Shown: piece by piece, positions 1 to 7,888 of the stretch | Numbering within the stretch: position 1 is the stretch's first letter | How the letters are laid out: every line of letters starts with the position of its first letter | NCBI RefSeq assembly: GCF_000635915.2 | Contig: NZ_CP015614.1 | Location: forward strand, 248,001-312,000 | DNA: 64,000 nucleotides | Source of the DNA: Brevundimonas naejangsanensis | Lineage (GTDB): Bacteria; Pseudomonadota; Alphaproteobacteria; Caulobacterales; Caulobacteraceae | Direction: 5' to 3' | The notes under the pieces: model-generated | Seen by the model: the letters and a program-made list of their open reading frames with translations, nothing else | Databases searched by the model: none | Told to the model about the DNA's origin: nothing | Made by a program: the position numbers and the translations under genes

Positions 1-154
1 CGGCCATCGGCTCGGTTGCGGCGGAGGTCATGGGCGGCGGCGCCACCTCGACGGGGGCTGGCTCCTGCTTGGCTTCGTTCTGGCCGCAGGCGGCCAGCGC
101 CAGCAGGGCGAAGCTCGAAACGGCCGCGAGCGCGGCGGTGCGATGGGTCATCAT
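1..154 (-). CDS. Small lipoprotein, C-terminus beyond window edge
   Basis: Read leftwards from ATG at 154, the sequence gives MMTHRTAALAAVSSF, a hydrophobic stretch and the lipobox LALAAC followed by GQNE. This is a lipoprotein signal with Cys at about residue 25. The mature part visible is rich in Pro, Ala and Glu. A purine-rich ribosome site (GAAGGAGAG) lies just upstream of the start. The gene runs off the window, so no function can be given. The signal peptide predicts an envelope location. Confidence 0.7.
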   Translation of the reverse strand, partial: MMTHRTAALAAVSSFALLALAACGQNEAKQEPAPVEVAPPPMTSAATEPMA

Positions 155-273
155 GGCTTCTCTCCTTCGATGAACGGGCGGCGCCCGTGTCGGGAAGGAT
201 TACGACTCAGAACCCCAAAAGGATGCGGTGGCGATCAAATTTTCCGGCGCGACACGTGAACGGCCCGCGCCGA

Positions 274-783
274 TCATGTGCGCCCAGCGGCCAGATAAGG
301 GCTCAAAGTGGACCACTGCGCCAGTTTTTTCTCGAAGGGCCGCGCGTGGGCGGGGCTGGATGACGGCAGGTCGAGCAGGGCGGCTGTGGTCGCGCCCTCC
401 AGGATGCGCCGCCCCGCGCGCGCCGCCGTTCCGCCATTGAAGGCGACCGCGTGCAAGGCCGGAAGACGCGCCGTCAAGTCGATCAGATCGGCGGCTTCGG
501 GATTGCGGATGGCGGCGTCCAGACTGCCGCGACGCTCGGCCGAGGCGATCACGTCCCATAGGCCGACGCCATGCGCCAGGAGCGCCTCCAGCCGCGCCGG
601 GTAGGGCAGGGCGGCCAGCGGCGCGCCGAGCAAGGCCTCCATCAGCCGCCAGAAGGCGTTGCGCGGGTGAGCGTAGTATTGACCCGCGCTCAGCGAGGCG
701 TCGCCCGGCAGGCTGCCGAGGATCAGGACGCATGTGCGCTCGTCAACGACGGGCGCAAAGCCGACCCGGCGGGCCGTGCTCAC
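274..783 (-). CDS. Hypoxanthine (deoxyinosine)-type DNA glycosylase, UDG superfamily
   Basis: The protein of 169 residues has the pattern of the small UDG-superfamily enzymes that remove deaminated bases such as hypoxanthine from DNA. It has an N-terminal ILGSLPGDASL loop, then QYYAHPRNAFWRLM, GLWDVI, and a C-terminal LPSSSPAH that stands in the place of the HPS-type minor-groove loop. Start is GTG at 783. It shares four bases (GTGA) with the stop of the upstream truncated oxygenase, so the two are probably translationally coupled. The exact substrate is inferred from the family. Confidence 0.8.
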   Translation of the reverse strand: MSTARRVGFAPVVDERTCVLILGSLPGDASLSAGQYYAHPRNAFWRLMEALLGAPLAALPYPARLEALLAHGVGLWDVIASAERRGSLDAAIRNPEAADLIDLTARLPALHAVAFNGGTAARAGRRILEGATTAALLDLPSSSPAHARPFEKKLAQWSTLSPYLAAGRT

Positions 784-1208
784 CGGTCGCGCCGGAACCC
801 GGTCAGCTGACGGCCGAAGGCGGCGAATTCCTCGCCCATCAGGAAGCCGGTCACCGGGTGCATCGGATGGTTGGCGCGCGGTTCGCCGCTGTTGTAGGCG
901 GACACCATGCCGAAGTTGAAATAGATGAAGCCGTACTGCTTGCCGCTGCGCTGGATCAGGGCGGCGACCTGTTCCCTGAGGTCCCCCGCCGCGCCTTGCA
1001 GGGCCTCCATCAGGATTTTGACCGGCCGCCCGTCCTCGCCCGAGAAGCTCAGGGACCAGGGCAGGGAGGTCTCCATGATCTCGCTGATCAGTTCCGCCGT
1101 CGGTTTCTCGAACACGTCGGGAATCTGCACCAGCCCGTCGCGCGCATAGACGTCCGCATATTTCTGAGCGTCGAGGGCGGGGTTCAGGCGAAGGGGCGGC
1201 TGGGACAT
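780..1208 (-). CDS. Truncated 2OG-Fe(II) oxygenase-like protein (N-terminal part only)
   Basis: The 142 residues resemble the N-terminal half of alphaproteobacterial proline-hydroxylase-like 2OG-Fe(II) oxygenases: LNPALD at the start, DGLVQIPDVFE, TPWSL-like TSLPWSL, and HPVTGFLMGEEFAAFGRQLTG at the end. In those proteins this last segment is followed by the iron-binding HxD...H core. Here the frame stops right after it (LTGFRRDR), so no metal-binding triad is present. The start at 1208 is chosen over an upstream ATG at 1307 because the extra N-terminus is not family-like. It is probably a deletion remnant without catalytic activity. Confidence 0.6.
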   Translation of the reverse strand: MSQPPLRLNPALDAQKYADVYARDGLVQIPDVFEKPTAELISEIMETSLPWSLSFSGEDGRPVKILMEALQGAAGDLREQVAALIQRSGKQYGFIYFNFGMVSAYNSGEPRANHPMHPVTGFLMGEEFAAFGRQLTGFRRDR

Positions 1209-1315
1209 CGTGCGGGCGCTCCGGGGCGTGGGATCACGCCGATATTCCCTCATAGGGCAGGCGGAGCGCCGGGGCCAAGGGCCGTGATGCGGCCCTTGGC
1301 TTTCCATACAAAGGC

Positions 1316-2617
1316 TCAGGCCTCGCCGAACACCCGAGCGAAGATCACGTCCACGTTCTTGGTGTGGTAGCCGAGGTCGAACAGGGCCTCGAGCTCGTCG
1401 TGGGGCAGGGTGACGCGCGGGTCGGCCTTCAGGAAGTCGATGAAGACGCCTTCGCCGCGCCAGACCTTCATGGCGTTCTCCTGAACCGCCGCATAGGCGT
1501 CTTCGCGCGACACGCCCGCCTGCGTCAGGGCCAGCATGACCCGTTGCGAGAAGACCAGGCCGCCCAGGCGGTCGAGGTTCTTCTGCATGTTCTCAGGGTA
1601 GACGTTCAGGCGCTCGATCACGCCCGCCAGACGGTGCAGGGCGAAGTCCAGGTGGATGGTGGCGTCCGGGCCGATGCCGCGCTCGACCGAGGAGTGGCTG
1701 ATGTCCCGCTCGTGCCACAGGGCGACGTTCTCCATCGCCGGGGTCACGGCCGAGCGGACCAGACGGGCCAGGCCGGTCAGGTTCTCGGTCAGGATCGGGT
1801 TGCGCTTGTGCGGCATGGCCGACGAGCCCTTCTGGCCCTTGTCGAAGAACTCCTCGGCTTCGAGGACTTCGGTGCGCTGCAGGTGGCGGATTTCCACGGC
1901 CAGGCGCTCGACCGAGGAGGCGACGACGCCCAGGGCGGCGAAATAGGCGGCGTGGCGATCGCGCGGGATGACCTGGGTCGAGACCGGCTCGACGCTGAGG
2001 CCCATCTGGTCGGCGACGTATTGCTCAACCGCCGGATCGACGTTGGCGAAGGTGCCGACGGCGCCCGAGATGGCGCAGGTGGCGATCTCTTCACGGGCGG
2101 TGATCAGGCGGCGCTTGGCGCGCTGGAACTCGGCGTGATAGCCGGCCAGCTTCAGGCCGAAGGTCACCGGCTCGGCGTGGATGCCGTGCGAACGACCTAC
2201 GGTCGGAGTGTATTTGTGCTCCTTGGCGCGCTTTTCCAGCGCGGCGAGAACTCGGTCGATGCCGCCCAGCAGCAGGTCGGTCGAGCGCGCCAGCTGCACC
2301 GCGAAGCAGGTGTCCAGCACGTCCGAGGAGGTCATGCCCTGGTGCAGGAAGCGGGCCTCGTCGCCGACGATCTCGGCCACGTGCGTCAGGAAGGCGATGA
2401 CGTCGTGCTTGGTGACGCTTTCGATCTCATCGATGCGGTCGGCGTCGAAGGTCGCGTCCTTGCCCTTGGCCCAGATGGCCTGCGCGGCCTCGGTCGGAAT
2501 GACGCCCAACTCGGCCATCTTCGTGGCGGCGTGGGCCTCGATCTCGAACCAGATCTTGTACTTGGTCTCTTGCGACCAGATGGCGACGGCGTCGGGGCGG
2601 GAATAGCGCGTGATCAT
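1316..2617 (-). CDS. purB: Adenylosuccinate lyase
   Basis: The 433-residue protein of the fumarase/aspartase superfamily catalyses two fumarate-releasing steps of purine synthesis, SAICAR to AICAR and adenylosuccinate to AMP, as a cytoplasmic homotetramer. Visible landmarks are MTSSD at 95-99, TVGRSHGIHAEP at 139-150 with the conserved His144, and the superfamily signature SSAMPHKRNP at 265-274. Length matches the short Bacillus-type PurB. It is transcribed away from the sugE riboswitch gene and has its own start at 2617. Confidence 0.96.
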   Translation of the reverse strand: MITRYSRPDAVAIWSQETKYKIWFEIEAHAATKMAELGVIPTEAAQAIWAKGKDATFDADRIDEIESVTKHDVIAFLTHVAEIVGDEARFLHQGMTSSDVLDTCFAVQLARSTDLLLGGIDRVLAALEKRAKEHKYTPTVGRSHGIHAEPVTFGLKLAGYHAEFQRAKRRLITAREEIATCAISGAVGTFANVDPAVEQYVADQMGLSVEPVSTQVIPRDRHAAYFAALGVVASSVERLAVEIRHLQRTEVLEAEEFFDKGQKGSSAMPHKRNPILTENLTGLARLVRSAVTPAMENVALWHERDISHSSVERGIGPDATIHLDFALHRLAGVIERLNVYPENMQKNLDRLGGLVFSQRVMLALTQAGVSREDAYAAVQENAMKVWRGEGVFIDFLKADPRVTLPHDELEALFDLGYHTKNVDVIFARVFGEA

Positions 2618-2764
2618 GGACGCGTCGTGTCGTTCGCGAGGGGCCGGGAGTCAAGGTTGGCCGGGCGGAAGTGGCGGCTTTTGAGCATCACTTCCGCGCG
2701 GATCGGCATTCCTCGGCGCGGAAATCTTGACTGGCGGGGGCCCTGTCCCAGATACAGCGCGCTC

Positions 2765-2811
2765 AGAGGACGACCTCTCCCATTATGGGCATGACGCCGG
2801 GACGACCCGGC
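2765..2811 (+). promoter_or_regulatory. Guanidine-II (mini-ykkC) riboswitch
   Basis: Two hairpins stand in tandem 22 bases before the sugE start. The first has stem AGAGG/CCTCT at 2765-2778 with loop ACGA. The second has stem GCCGGG/CCCGGC at 2796-2811, also with loop ACGA. Paired hairpins with ACGR loops just upstream of an SMR-exporter ribosome site are the definition of the mini-ykkC (guanidine-II) class. It is known to release the ribosome site when guanidinium is bound. The identification is by eye. Confidence 0.88.
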
Positions 2812-2833
2812 ACGCCATGCAAGGGAGACTGTC

Positions 2834-3154
2834 ATGGCCTGGATTTTCCTTCTGCTCGCCGGTCTGTTCGAGATCGTCTGGGCCTTCCTGATGAAGATGT
2901 CGGAAGGCTTCACCAAGCCGTGGGCGACCGTTGGCACCATCGGCTTCATGATCGTCAGCTTCGGCCTGTTGTCGCTGGCGATGAAGTCCCTGCCGCTGGG
3001 CACCGCCTATGTGATCTGGACCGGCATCGGCGCTGTGGGCGCCTTCGTCGTCGGCATCGCCGTGCTGGGCGAGCCGATCACGCCCCTGCGCGTCTTCGGC
3101 GCCGTGCTGATCGTCAGCGGCCTGGTGGTGCTGAAGCTCGCCTCCAGCCAGTGA
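2834..3154 (+). CDS. sugE: SMR-family guanidinium exporter (SugE/Gdx)
   Basis: The 106-residue small multidrug resistance protein has four membrane segments and the SMR-conserved glutamate near the start (GLFEIVWAFLMK). The segments GTAYVIWTGIGAVGAF and GEPITPLRVFGAVLIVSGLVVLK are typical of the SugE/Gdx branch. The guanidine-II riboswitch directly upstream makes guanidinium/proton antiport the most likely role, rather than broad drug efflux. The ribosome site AGGGAG lies at 2822-2827. It functions in the inner membrane as an antiparallel dimer. Confidence 0.92.
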   Translation: MAWIFLLLAGLFEIVWAFLMKMSEGFTKPWATVGTIGFMIVSFGLLSLAMKSLPLGTAYVIWTGIGAVGAFVVGIAVLGEPITPLRVFGAVLIVSGLVVLKLASSQ

Positions 3155-3181
3155 CGGCCCGCGGCCGCGCCCCAGGCTGGC

Positions 3182-4873
3182 CTAGCGCGAGCCGCCGCCC
3201 AGCACGGCCTCGGCCACCTGCAGCGGCGCCGGGGCGGGCGGGACGTAGTCGAGGCGGATCGGTACGGCGCGCGCGCCCGAGGCCAGGGCCTCCAGCGTCT
3301 TGACCGGCCCGCCCATCATCCGCTGATAGATCCAATAGGCCGCGACGACCTTCTCGACGTATTCGCGGGCCTGAGGCACGTCGATGCTCTCGATCAGCAG
3401 CAGGGGATCGGCGTCGGCGCCCAGTTTGCGGATCGCCGCCAGCATCGGTCCCGGCCCGGCGTTGTAGGAGGCCACCGCCTTCAGCAGGTCGCCCTGGAAG
3501 GACTCGATCTGGAACAGGCGGTTCACATAGTCCTGGCCCAGCTTCATGTTCACCGCCGGGTCCAGCAGGCGCTGGGGCGTGCGGACATAGCCCTGGTCTC
3601 CGGTCATGTGGGCGGCGGTGGTCGGCATGACCTGCATCAGCCCATAGGCGCCGGCGCCCGAGCGGGCGTTGGCGTCAAAGCCCGTCTCCTTGCGCGCGAT
3701 GGCGTAGACGAGGGCCTTCTCGATGGTGAAGCCGCCGATCGGCTGCAGTTCGGGCATCGGGTAGTGGAGGGCGTCGATGCGGCTGGCCTCGGACTGGGCG
3801 GCGCGGCCTGAGGAAACCAGGCGATAGATCCCGGCCCACATCGGGCGCGCCGCGGTGTCGCCGCTGGCGGCGCGCAGGCCGTTGCGGGCGGCCAGTTCGG
3901 CGTCGCTGCGTCGCCCGACTTCGTACAGGGCCACGGTGCGGCGAGCGTCCTCGTCCGACTGGATGAAGGCGTTGAGCGCGCGCGTGTCGACGCCGATCGG
4001 CTCGGGCGCCAAGGCGGCGCGCTGCAGCGTCGCCTCATAGGAGCGCGGCCCCAAGTTCTCGATCACCGGCTCTTCGCCCAGCTGATGCAGGGCGATCTGG
4101 CCGTAGAAGGTGGCCGGCCAGCGCGCGGCCTGGCGCAGGTATTCGACCACGCGCTCCTGACGGCCCGACTGGGCCGCCGCCCGCGCCGCCCAGAAGGCGC
4201 CGCCCGAGCGCACCCACGGATCCTCGGTCGGGTCCTGGGCTACGTGTTCAAAGGCGCGGAAGGCCTCGGCGTGCCGGTCCATCCGCCAGGCGGCCAGCCC
4301 GGCCGTCCACCAGTCGCCGATCTGCTGGCCCATGTCATAGGCGCCGGCCAGATCATCGTTGTTCAGGGCCACGCGCGCGGCCTTGGCCGGATCATTCACC
4401 CCGCCGTCGCCGGGGCTGGTCAGGCTGGCCCAGGTGCGGGACAGCAGGCCGCCTGGACGCTTGGGCTCGGGCGCGCCGTCGGGCAGGCGCCGCATGGCCA
4501 GGGTATAGACCCGGTCGGCCATCGGCAGGTCGGAATAGGTCTCCAGCCAGGCCGACAGCTCCTCATAGGCGGCGACGTGGCTGGGGTGGAACAGGCGTTC
4601 GAACTCGACCTGGCCCAGAAGGACGCGGTCCTTGGCCTGACGCGCCGAGTTGCGGGCCAGCTCCAGATCGCCGCGCCGCAGGGCGTCGAAGGCGGTGGTG
4701 TAGCTAAGGCGGTCCTCGCTGCTCAGCGCCGTAGGCGAGGCCTCGGCGACAGCGGCCGTCGCCACATAGGGGCGGGAGGAGTCAGCATCCTCGGCCTGGG
4801 CGACGCCCCCAGCTAGGGCGCACAGGGCGAAGGCGAACAGAGACGCGCGACGCGTCCGGCGGAAAGAATACAT
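3182..4873 (-). CDS. Periplasmic lytic murein transglycosylase (Slt family)
   Basis: The 563-residue exported protein begins with a signal peptide (residues 1-27, ending AQA). It continues with a long helical, TPR-like superhelical region and ends in a SLT lysozyme-like domain. The catalytic glutamate is Glu396 in RKETGFD, followed by GLMQVMP at 411-417 and SYNAGPG at 469-475, the three standard Slt motifs. Such enzymes cleave peptidoglycan glycan strands and leave 1,6-anhydro-MurNAc ends. It is transcribed alone, towards sugE. Confidence 0.92.
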   Translation of the reverse strand: MYSFRRTRRASLFAFALCALAGGVAQAEDADSSRPYVATAAVAEASPTALSSEDRLSYTTAFDALRRGDLELARNSARQAKDRVLLGQVEFERLFHPSHVAAYEELSAWLETYSDLPMADRVYTLAMRRLPDGAPEPKRPGGLLSRTWASLTSPGDGGVNDPAKAARVALNNDDLAGAYDMGQQIGDWWTAGLAAWRMDRHAEAFRAFEHVAQDPTEDPWVRSGGAFWAARAAAQSGRQERVVEYLRQAARWPATFYGQIALHQLGEEPVIENLGPRSYEATLQRAALAPEPIGVDTRALNAFIQSDEDARRTVALYEVGRRSDAELAARNGLRAASGDTAARPMWAGIYRLVSSGRAAQSEASRIDALHYPMPELQPIGGFTIEKALVYAIARKETGFDANARSGAGAYGLMQVMPTTAAHMTGDQGYVRTPQRLLDPAVNMKLGQDYVNRLFQIESFQGDLLKAVASYNAGPGPMLAAIRKLGADADPLLLIESIDVPQAREYVEKVVAAYWIYQRMMGGPVKTLEALASGARAVPIRLDYVPPAPAPLQVAEAVLGGGSR

Positions 4874-4968
4874 GACGCGGCGGCCCCCTTCGTCGGCGTC
4901 GGCCCCGTCTCGATTCGGGATTCTACGACGCTCTGCGGACTGGTCTCCAAGACGGCAGGATGCCTGAA

Positions 4969-5778
4969 TCAGGCGCCCGGCTCAACCACTTCGCTTCGCA
5001 GACGGACGGACAAATCGAGAATGTCCTTCCAAACCAGACCCTTAGCCTGGGGTTGGCGCAACAGGAAGGCGGGATGGAGGGTGGCGATGGCGGGCGCGGC
5101 GGTTCCGCCCTCGGACAGCCGCCATTCGCGCCGCTGGCCGCGGATCCGCATGATGCCGTCGTCGGTCTTCAGCACAGCCTTGGCCGCCGACGCCCCGACC
5201 AGCAGCACCGCCTTGGGCTTGAGCAGGGTCGCGGCGCGCTCGACGAAGGGCGCGCAGGCGGCCTGTTCCTGGGGCGTCGGCGCGCGGTTTCCCGGCGTCT
5301 TCCAGAAGACGGTGTTGGTGATGAAGGTCTCGTCCAACAGCCCCGCCGCCGTCAGGATGCGGTCCAGAAGCTGTCCGGCCTGCCCGACGAAGGGCTGGCC
5401 GCGCACGTCTTCCTCGGCGCCGGGGCCTTCGCCGATGATCATCAGCGAGCCTTGCGGATTGCCGCGCGCAAATACGGCCTGACGGGCGCCCATGGCGCGC
5501 AGGGGGCAGCCCTCGAAGGCCGCGATGGCTTCAGCCAGTTCGTCCAGCGTCGCCGCGCCCGCCGCCAGACGGCGGGCCTCCGCTGCGGCTTCGTCGAGGG
5601 ACGGCGCCGCGCCGGGCGCACGCAGGGGCGTGATCGTGGCCGGTCCCTTGGCCGCGACCGGGGCGACAAAGATCGTCCGGTCGACCGGCTCGTCCTCGAA
5701 GCAGGCGTCAACGCCCGCGTCGCGCCAGAAGGCGAACAGGGCCTCTGCGGCGGCCATGTCGAGGGAGGAGGCGTTCAT
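4969..5778 (-). CDS. Uracil-DNA glycosylase, family-4-like
   Basis: The 269-residue protein has the family-4/5 UDG core. The water-activating loop is GEGPGAEEDVRGQPFVG, followed by GQLLDRIL, FITNTVFWKTPGNRAPT, and the C-terminal THP-type loop TLHPAFLLR. It removes uracil from DNA in base-excision repair. In the stretch where classical family-4 enzymes carry four cluster cysteines, I see a single Cys in FEGCPLRAMGAR, so the iron-sulfur cluster may be absent or differently liganded. The N-terminal 90 residues are Ala-rich and probably a linker. Confidence 0.88.
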   Translation of the reverse strand: MNASSLDMAAAEALFAFWRDAGVDACFEDEPVDRTIFVAPVAAKGPATITPLRAPGAAPSLDEAAAEARRLAAGAATLDELAEAIAAFEGCPLRAMGARQAVFARGNPQGSLMIIGEGPGAEEDVRGQPFVGQAGQLLDRILTAAGLLDETFITNTVFWKTPGNRAPTPQEQAACAPFVERAATLLKPKAVLLVGASAAKAVLKTDDGIMRIRGQRREWRLSEGGTAAPAIATLHPAFLLRQPQAKGLVWKDILDLSVRLRSEVVEPGA

Positions 5779-5864
5779 AGGACCCTAGGCAATAGGCCTT
5801 GACCGCCCCCGCGTCACCTCCCGATAAGGCGAATAACCACGACGACAATGAGGATTGAGGGGAC

Positions 5865-7625
5865 ATGGCCGAGGAAATGATCGAAGGCGGCGCCAAGAAC
5901 GCATGGCAGGAAGCCGTCATCGACAACCTGCCCCCGCTGGAGGCCCTGGTCGGCGCCGAGCGCGAGGTCATGGAGTATGACGTCGTCATCGTCGGCGGCG
6001 GCCCCGCCGGCCTGTCCGCCGCCATCCGCCTGAAGCAGCGGGCCGAGAAGGACGGCAAGGAGATCTCCGTCGCCGTGCTGGAGAAGTCGGCCGAGATCGG
6101 CGGCCATGTCCTGTCGGGCGCGGTGATCGATCCCAAGGCGCTGAACGAACTCTTCCCCGACTGGAAGGAACGCGGCGCCCCGCTCGAGACGCCGGTGACC
6201 AAGGACAAGTTCCTCGTCCTGGGGCCGCAGGGGCAGGCGTCGCTGCCGATGTTCGCCCTGCCGCCCTTCATGCACAACGACGGCTGCTACATCGCCTCGC
6301 TGGGCAATGTCGCGCGCTGGCTGGCCGAACAAGCCGAGGCGCTGGGCGTTGAGGTCTACCCCGGCATGGCCGCCAGCCATGTGGTCTGGGACGAAGAGAC
6401 CGGCCGGGTGAAGGGCGTCGTCGCGGGCGTCTTCGGCATCGACCGCGAGGGCAAGCCGACCGGCGACTTCCAGCCCGGTCTCGAACTGCACGGCAAATAC
6501 GTCTTCATCGCCGAGGGCGTGCGCGGCTCGCTGGCCAAGACCATCATGGCCCGCCACAACCTGTGCGACGCCGCGGATCCCCAGAAGTTCGGCATCGGCC
6601 TGAAGGAACTGTGGCAGATCCCGGCCGAGAAGCACCAGCCCGGTCTGGTCCAGCACACGACCGGCTGGCCGCTGGACGACAAGACGGGCGGCGGCTCGTT
6701 CCTGTACCACTTCGGCGACCGCTACGTGTCCGTCGGCTTCGTCGTGCACTTGAACTACAAGAACCCCTTCCTGTCGCCGTTCGACGAGTTCCAGCAGTTC
6801 AAGCACCACCCCTCGATCGCCGAACATCTGGAGGGCGGCACGCGCATCTCCTACGGCGCCCGCGCCATCACCGAGGGCGGCTTCCAGTCGGTGCCCAAGC
6901 TGGCCTTCCCCGGCGGCGCCCTGATCGGCTGTTCGGCGGGCTTCGTGAACGTGCCGCGCATCAAGGGCAGCCACAACGCCATGAAGACCGGCATGCTGGC
7001 CGCCGACGCCGCCTATGACGCCGTGATCGCCGGCCGTTCGGGCGATGTGCTCGAGGCCTATGAAGCGGCCTACAAGTCGTCGTGGGTTTACAAAGAGCTG
7101 AAGGTCGTCCGCAACGCCAAGCCCCTGCTGTCCAAGCTGGGCACGATGATGGGCGGGGCGGTCGGCATGTTCGACCTGTGGGTCAACCACCTGACCGGCG
7201 GCTTCTCCTTCTTCGGCACGATGAAGCACGGCAAGACCGACGCCGCTTCGACCGAGCCGGCGGCGATGCACAAGCCGATCGCCTATCCCAAGCCGGACGG
7301 AAAGCTGTCGTTCGACAAGCTGTCGAGCGTCTTCATCTCCAACACCAACCACGCCGAGGACCAGCCTGCCCACCTGAAGCTGCTGGACCCGTCGGTGCCG
7401 ATCAACGTCAACCTGCCCAAATACGGCGAGCCCGCGCGGCTGTATTGCCCGGCGGGCGTGTACGAAGTCGTCTATGCCGACGAGGCGAACCGCGCCGATC
7501 CGCGCTTCGTCATCAACGCCCAGAACTGCGTCCACTGCAAAACCTGCGACATCAAGGACCCGTCGCAGAACATCGTCTGGACCACGCCGGAGGGCGGCGG
7601 CGGCCCGAACTATCCGAACATGTAA
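5865..7625 (+). CDS. Electron transfer flavoprotein-ubiquinone oxidoreductase
   Basis: This 586-residue ETF-QO takes electrons from reduced ETF (fatty-acid and amino-acid dehydrogenases) to ubiquinone at the inner membrane. An FAD-binding VVIVGGGPAGLSAA lies near residues 40-53. The C-terminal 4Fe-4S module is visible as CPAGVYE and then NCVHCKTCDIKDP, with the family ending GGGGPNYPNM. A GAGGGG ribosome site directly precedes ATG 5865 and supports this start over the internal ATG before the FAD motif. It is monocistronic. Confidence 0.95.
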   Translation: MAEEMIEGGAKNAWQEAVIDNLPPLEALVGAEREVMEYDVVIVGGGPAGLSAAIRLKQRAEKDGKEISVAVLEKSAEIGGHVLSGAVIDPKALNELFPDWKERGAPLETPVTKDKFLVLGPQGQASLPMFALPPFMHNDGCYIASLGNVARWLAEQAEALGVEVYPGMAASHVVWDEETGRVKGVVAGVFGIDREGKPTGDFQPGLELHGKYVFIAEGVRGSLAKTIMARHNLCDAADPQKFGIGLKELWQIPAEKHQPGLVQHTTGWPLDDKTGGGSFLYHFGDRYVSVGFVVHLNYKNPFLSPFDEFQQFKHHPSIAEHLEGGTRISYGARAITEGGFQSVPKLAFPGGALIGCSAGFVNVPRIKGSHNAMKTGMLAADAAYDAVIAGRSGDVLEAYEAAYKSSWVYKELKVVRNAKPLLSKLGTMMGGAVGMFDLWVNHLTGGFSFFGTMKHGKTDAASTEPAAMHKPIAYPKPDGKLSFDKLSSVFISNTNHAEDQPAHLKLLDPSVPINVNLPKYGEPARLYCPAGVYEVVYADEANRADPRFVINAQNCVHCKTCDIKDPSQNIVWTTPEGGGGPNYPNM

Positions 7626-7633
7626 GCTGACAT

Positions 7634-7835
7634 CCCTCTCCCGGCGGGAGAGGGCTTGAGCGCACGAGAGCGCAGCGATCGTTCTTGCGCGAAAGGGTGA
7701 GGGGCTAAGGTTTCAGTCGGCGTTAGCCGTTACGCCATGGCCTTCGGCCGACTTGGCCCGCGAACCCTCACCCTTTCGCCTGTTCCAATCGCCTTCGGCT
7801 CTTGGAGGCTCAAGCCCTCTCCCAACAGGAGAGGG
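7634..7835. repeat. Intergenic inverted-repeat element
   Basis: Two nested inverted-repeat pairs fill the gap between the ETF-QO and TPR genes. The outer arms pair about 7634-7660 with 7809-7835 (GAGAGGGCTTGAG against CTCAAGCCCTCTC). An inner pair is GCGAAAGGGTGAGGG near 7690 against CCCTCACCCTTTCGC near 7767. Each outer arm is itself a short hairpin and could terminate transcription. Elements of this kind are dispersed in alphaproteobacterial genomes. No gene is seen inside. Confidence 0.7.
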
Positions 7836-7888
7836 ATTTGCGCTTTCAGACTCTTGCGGGCGCAGGGGAAAGCGTGAAGGGTCCGGCC

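Noticed and set aside
5814..7535. Open frame of 573 codons antisense to ETF-QO
   Set aside because: ETF-QO on the plus strand has complete FAD and 4Fe-4S motifs; the antisense frame has none.
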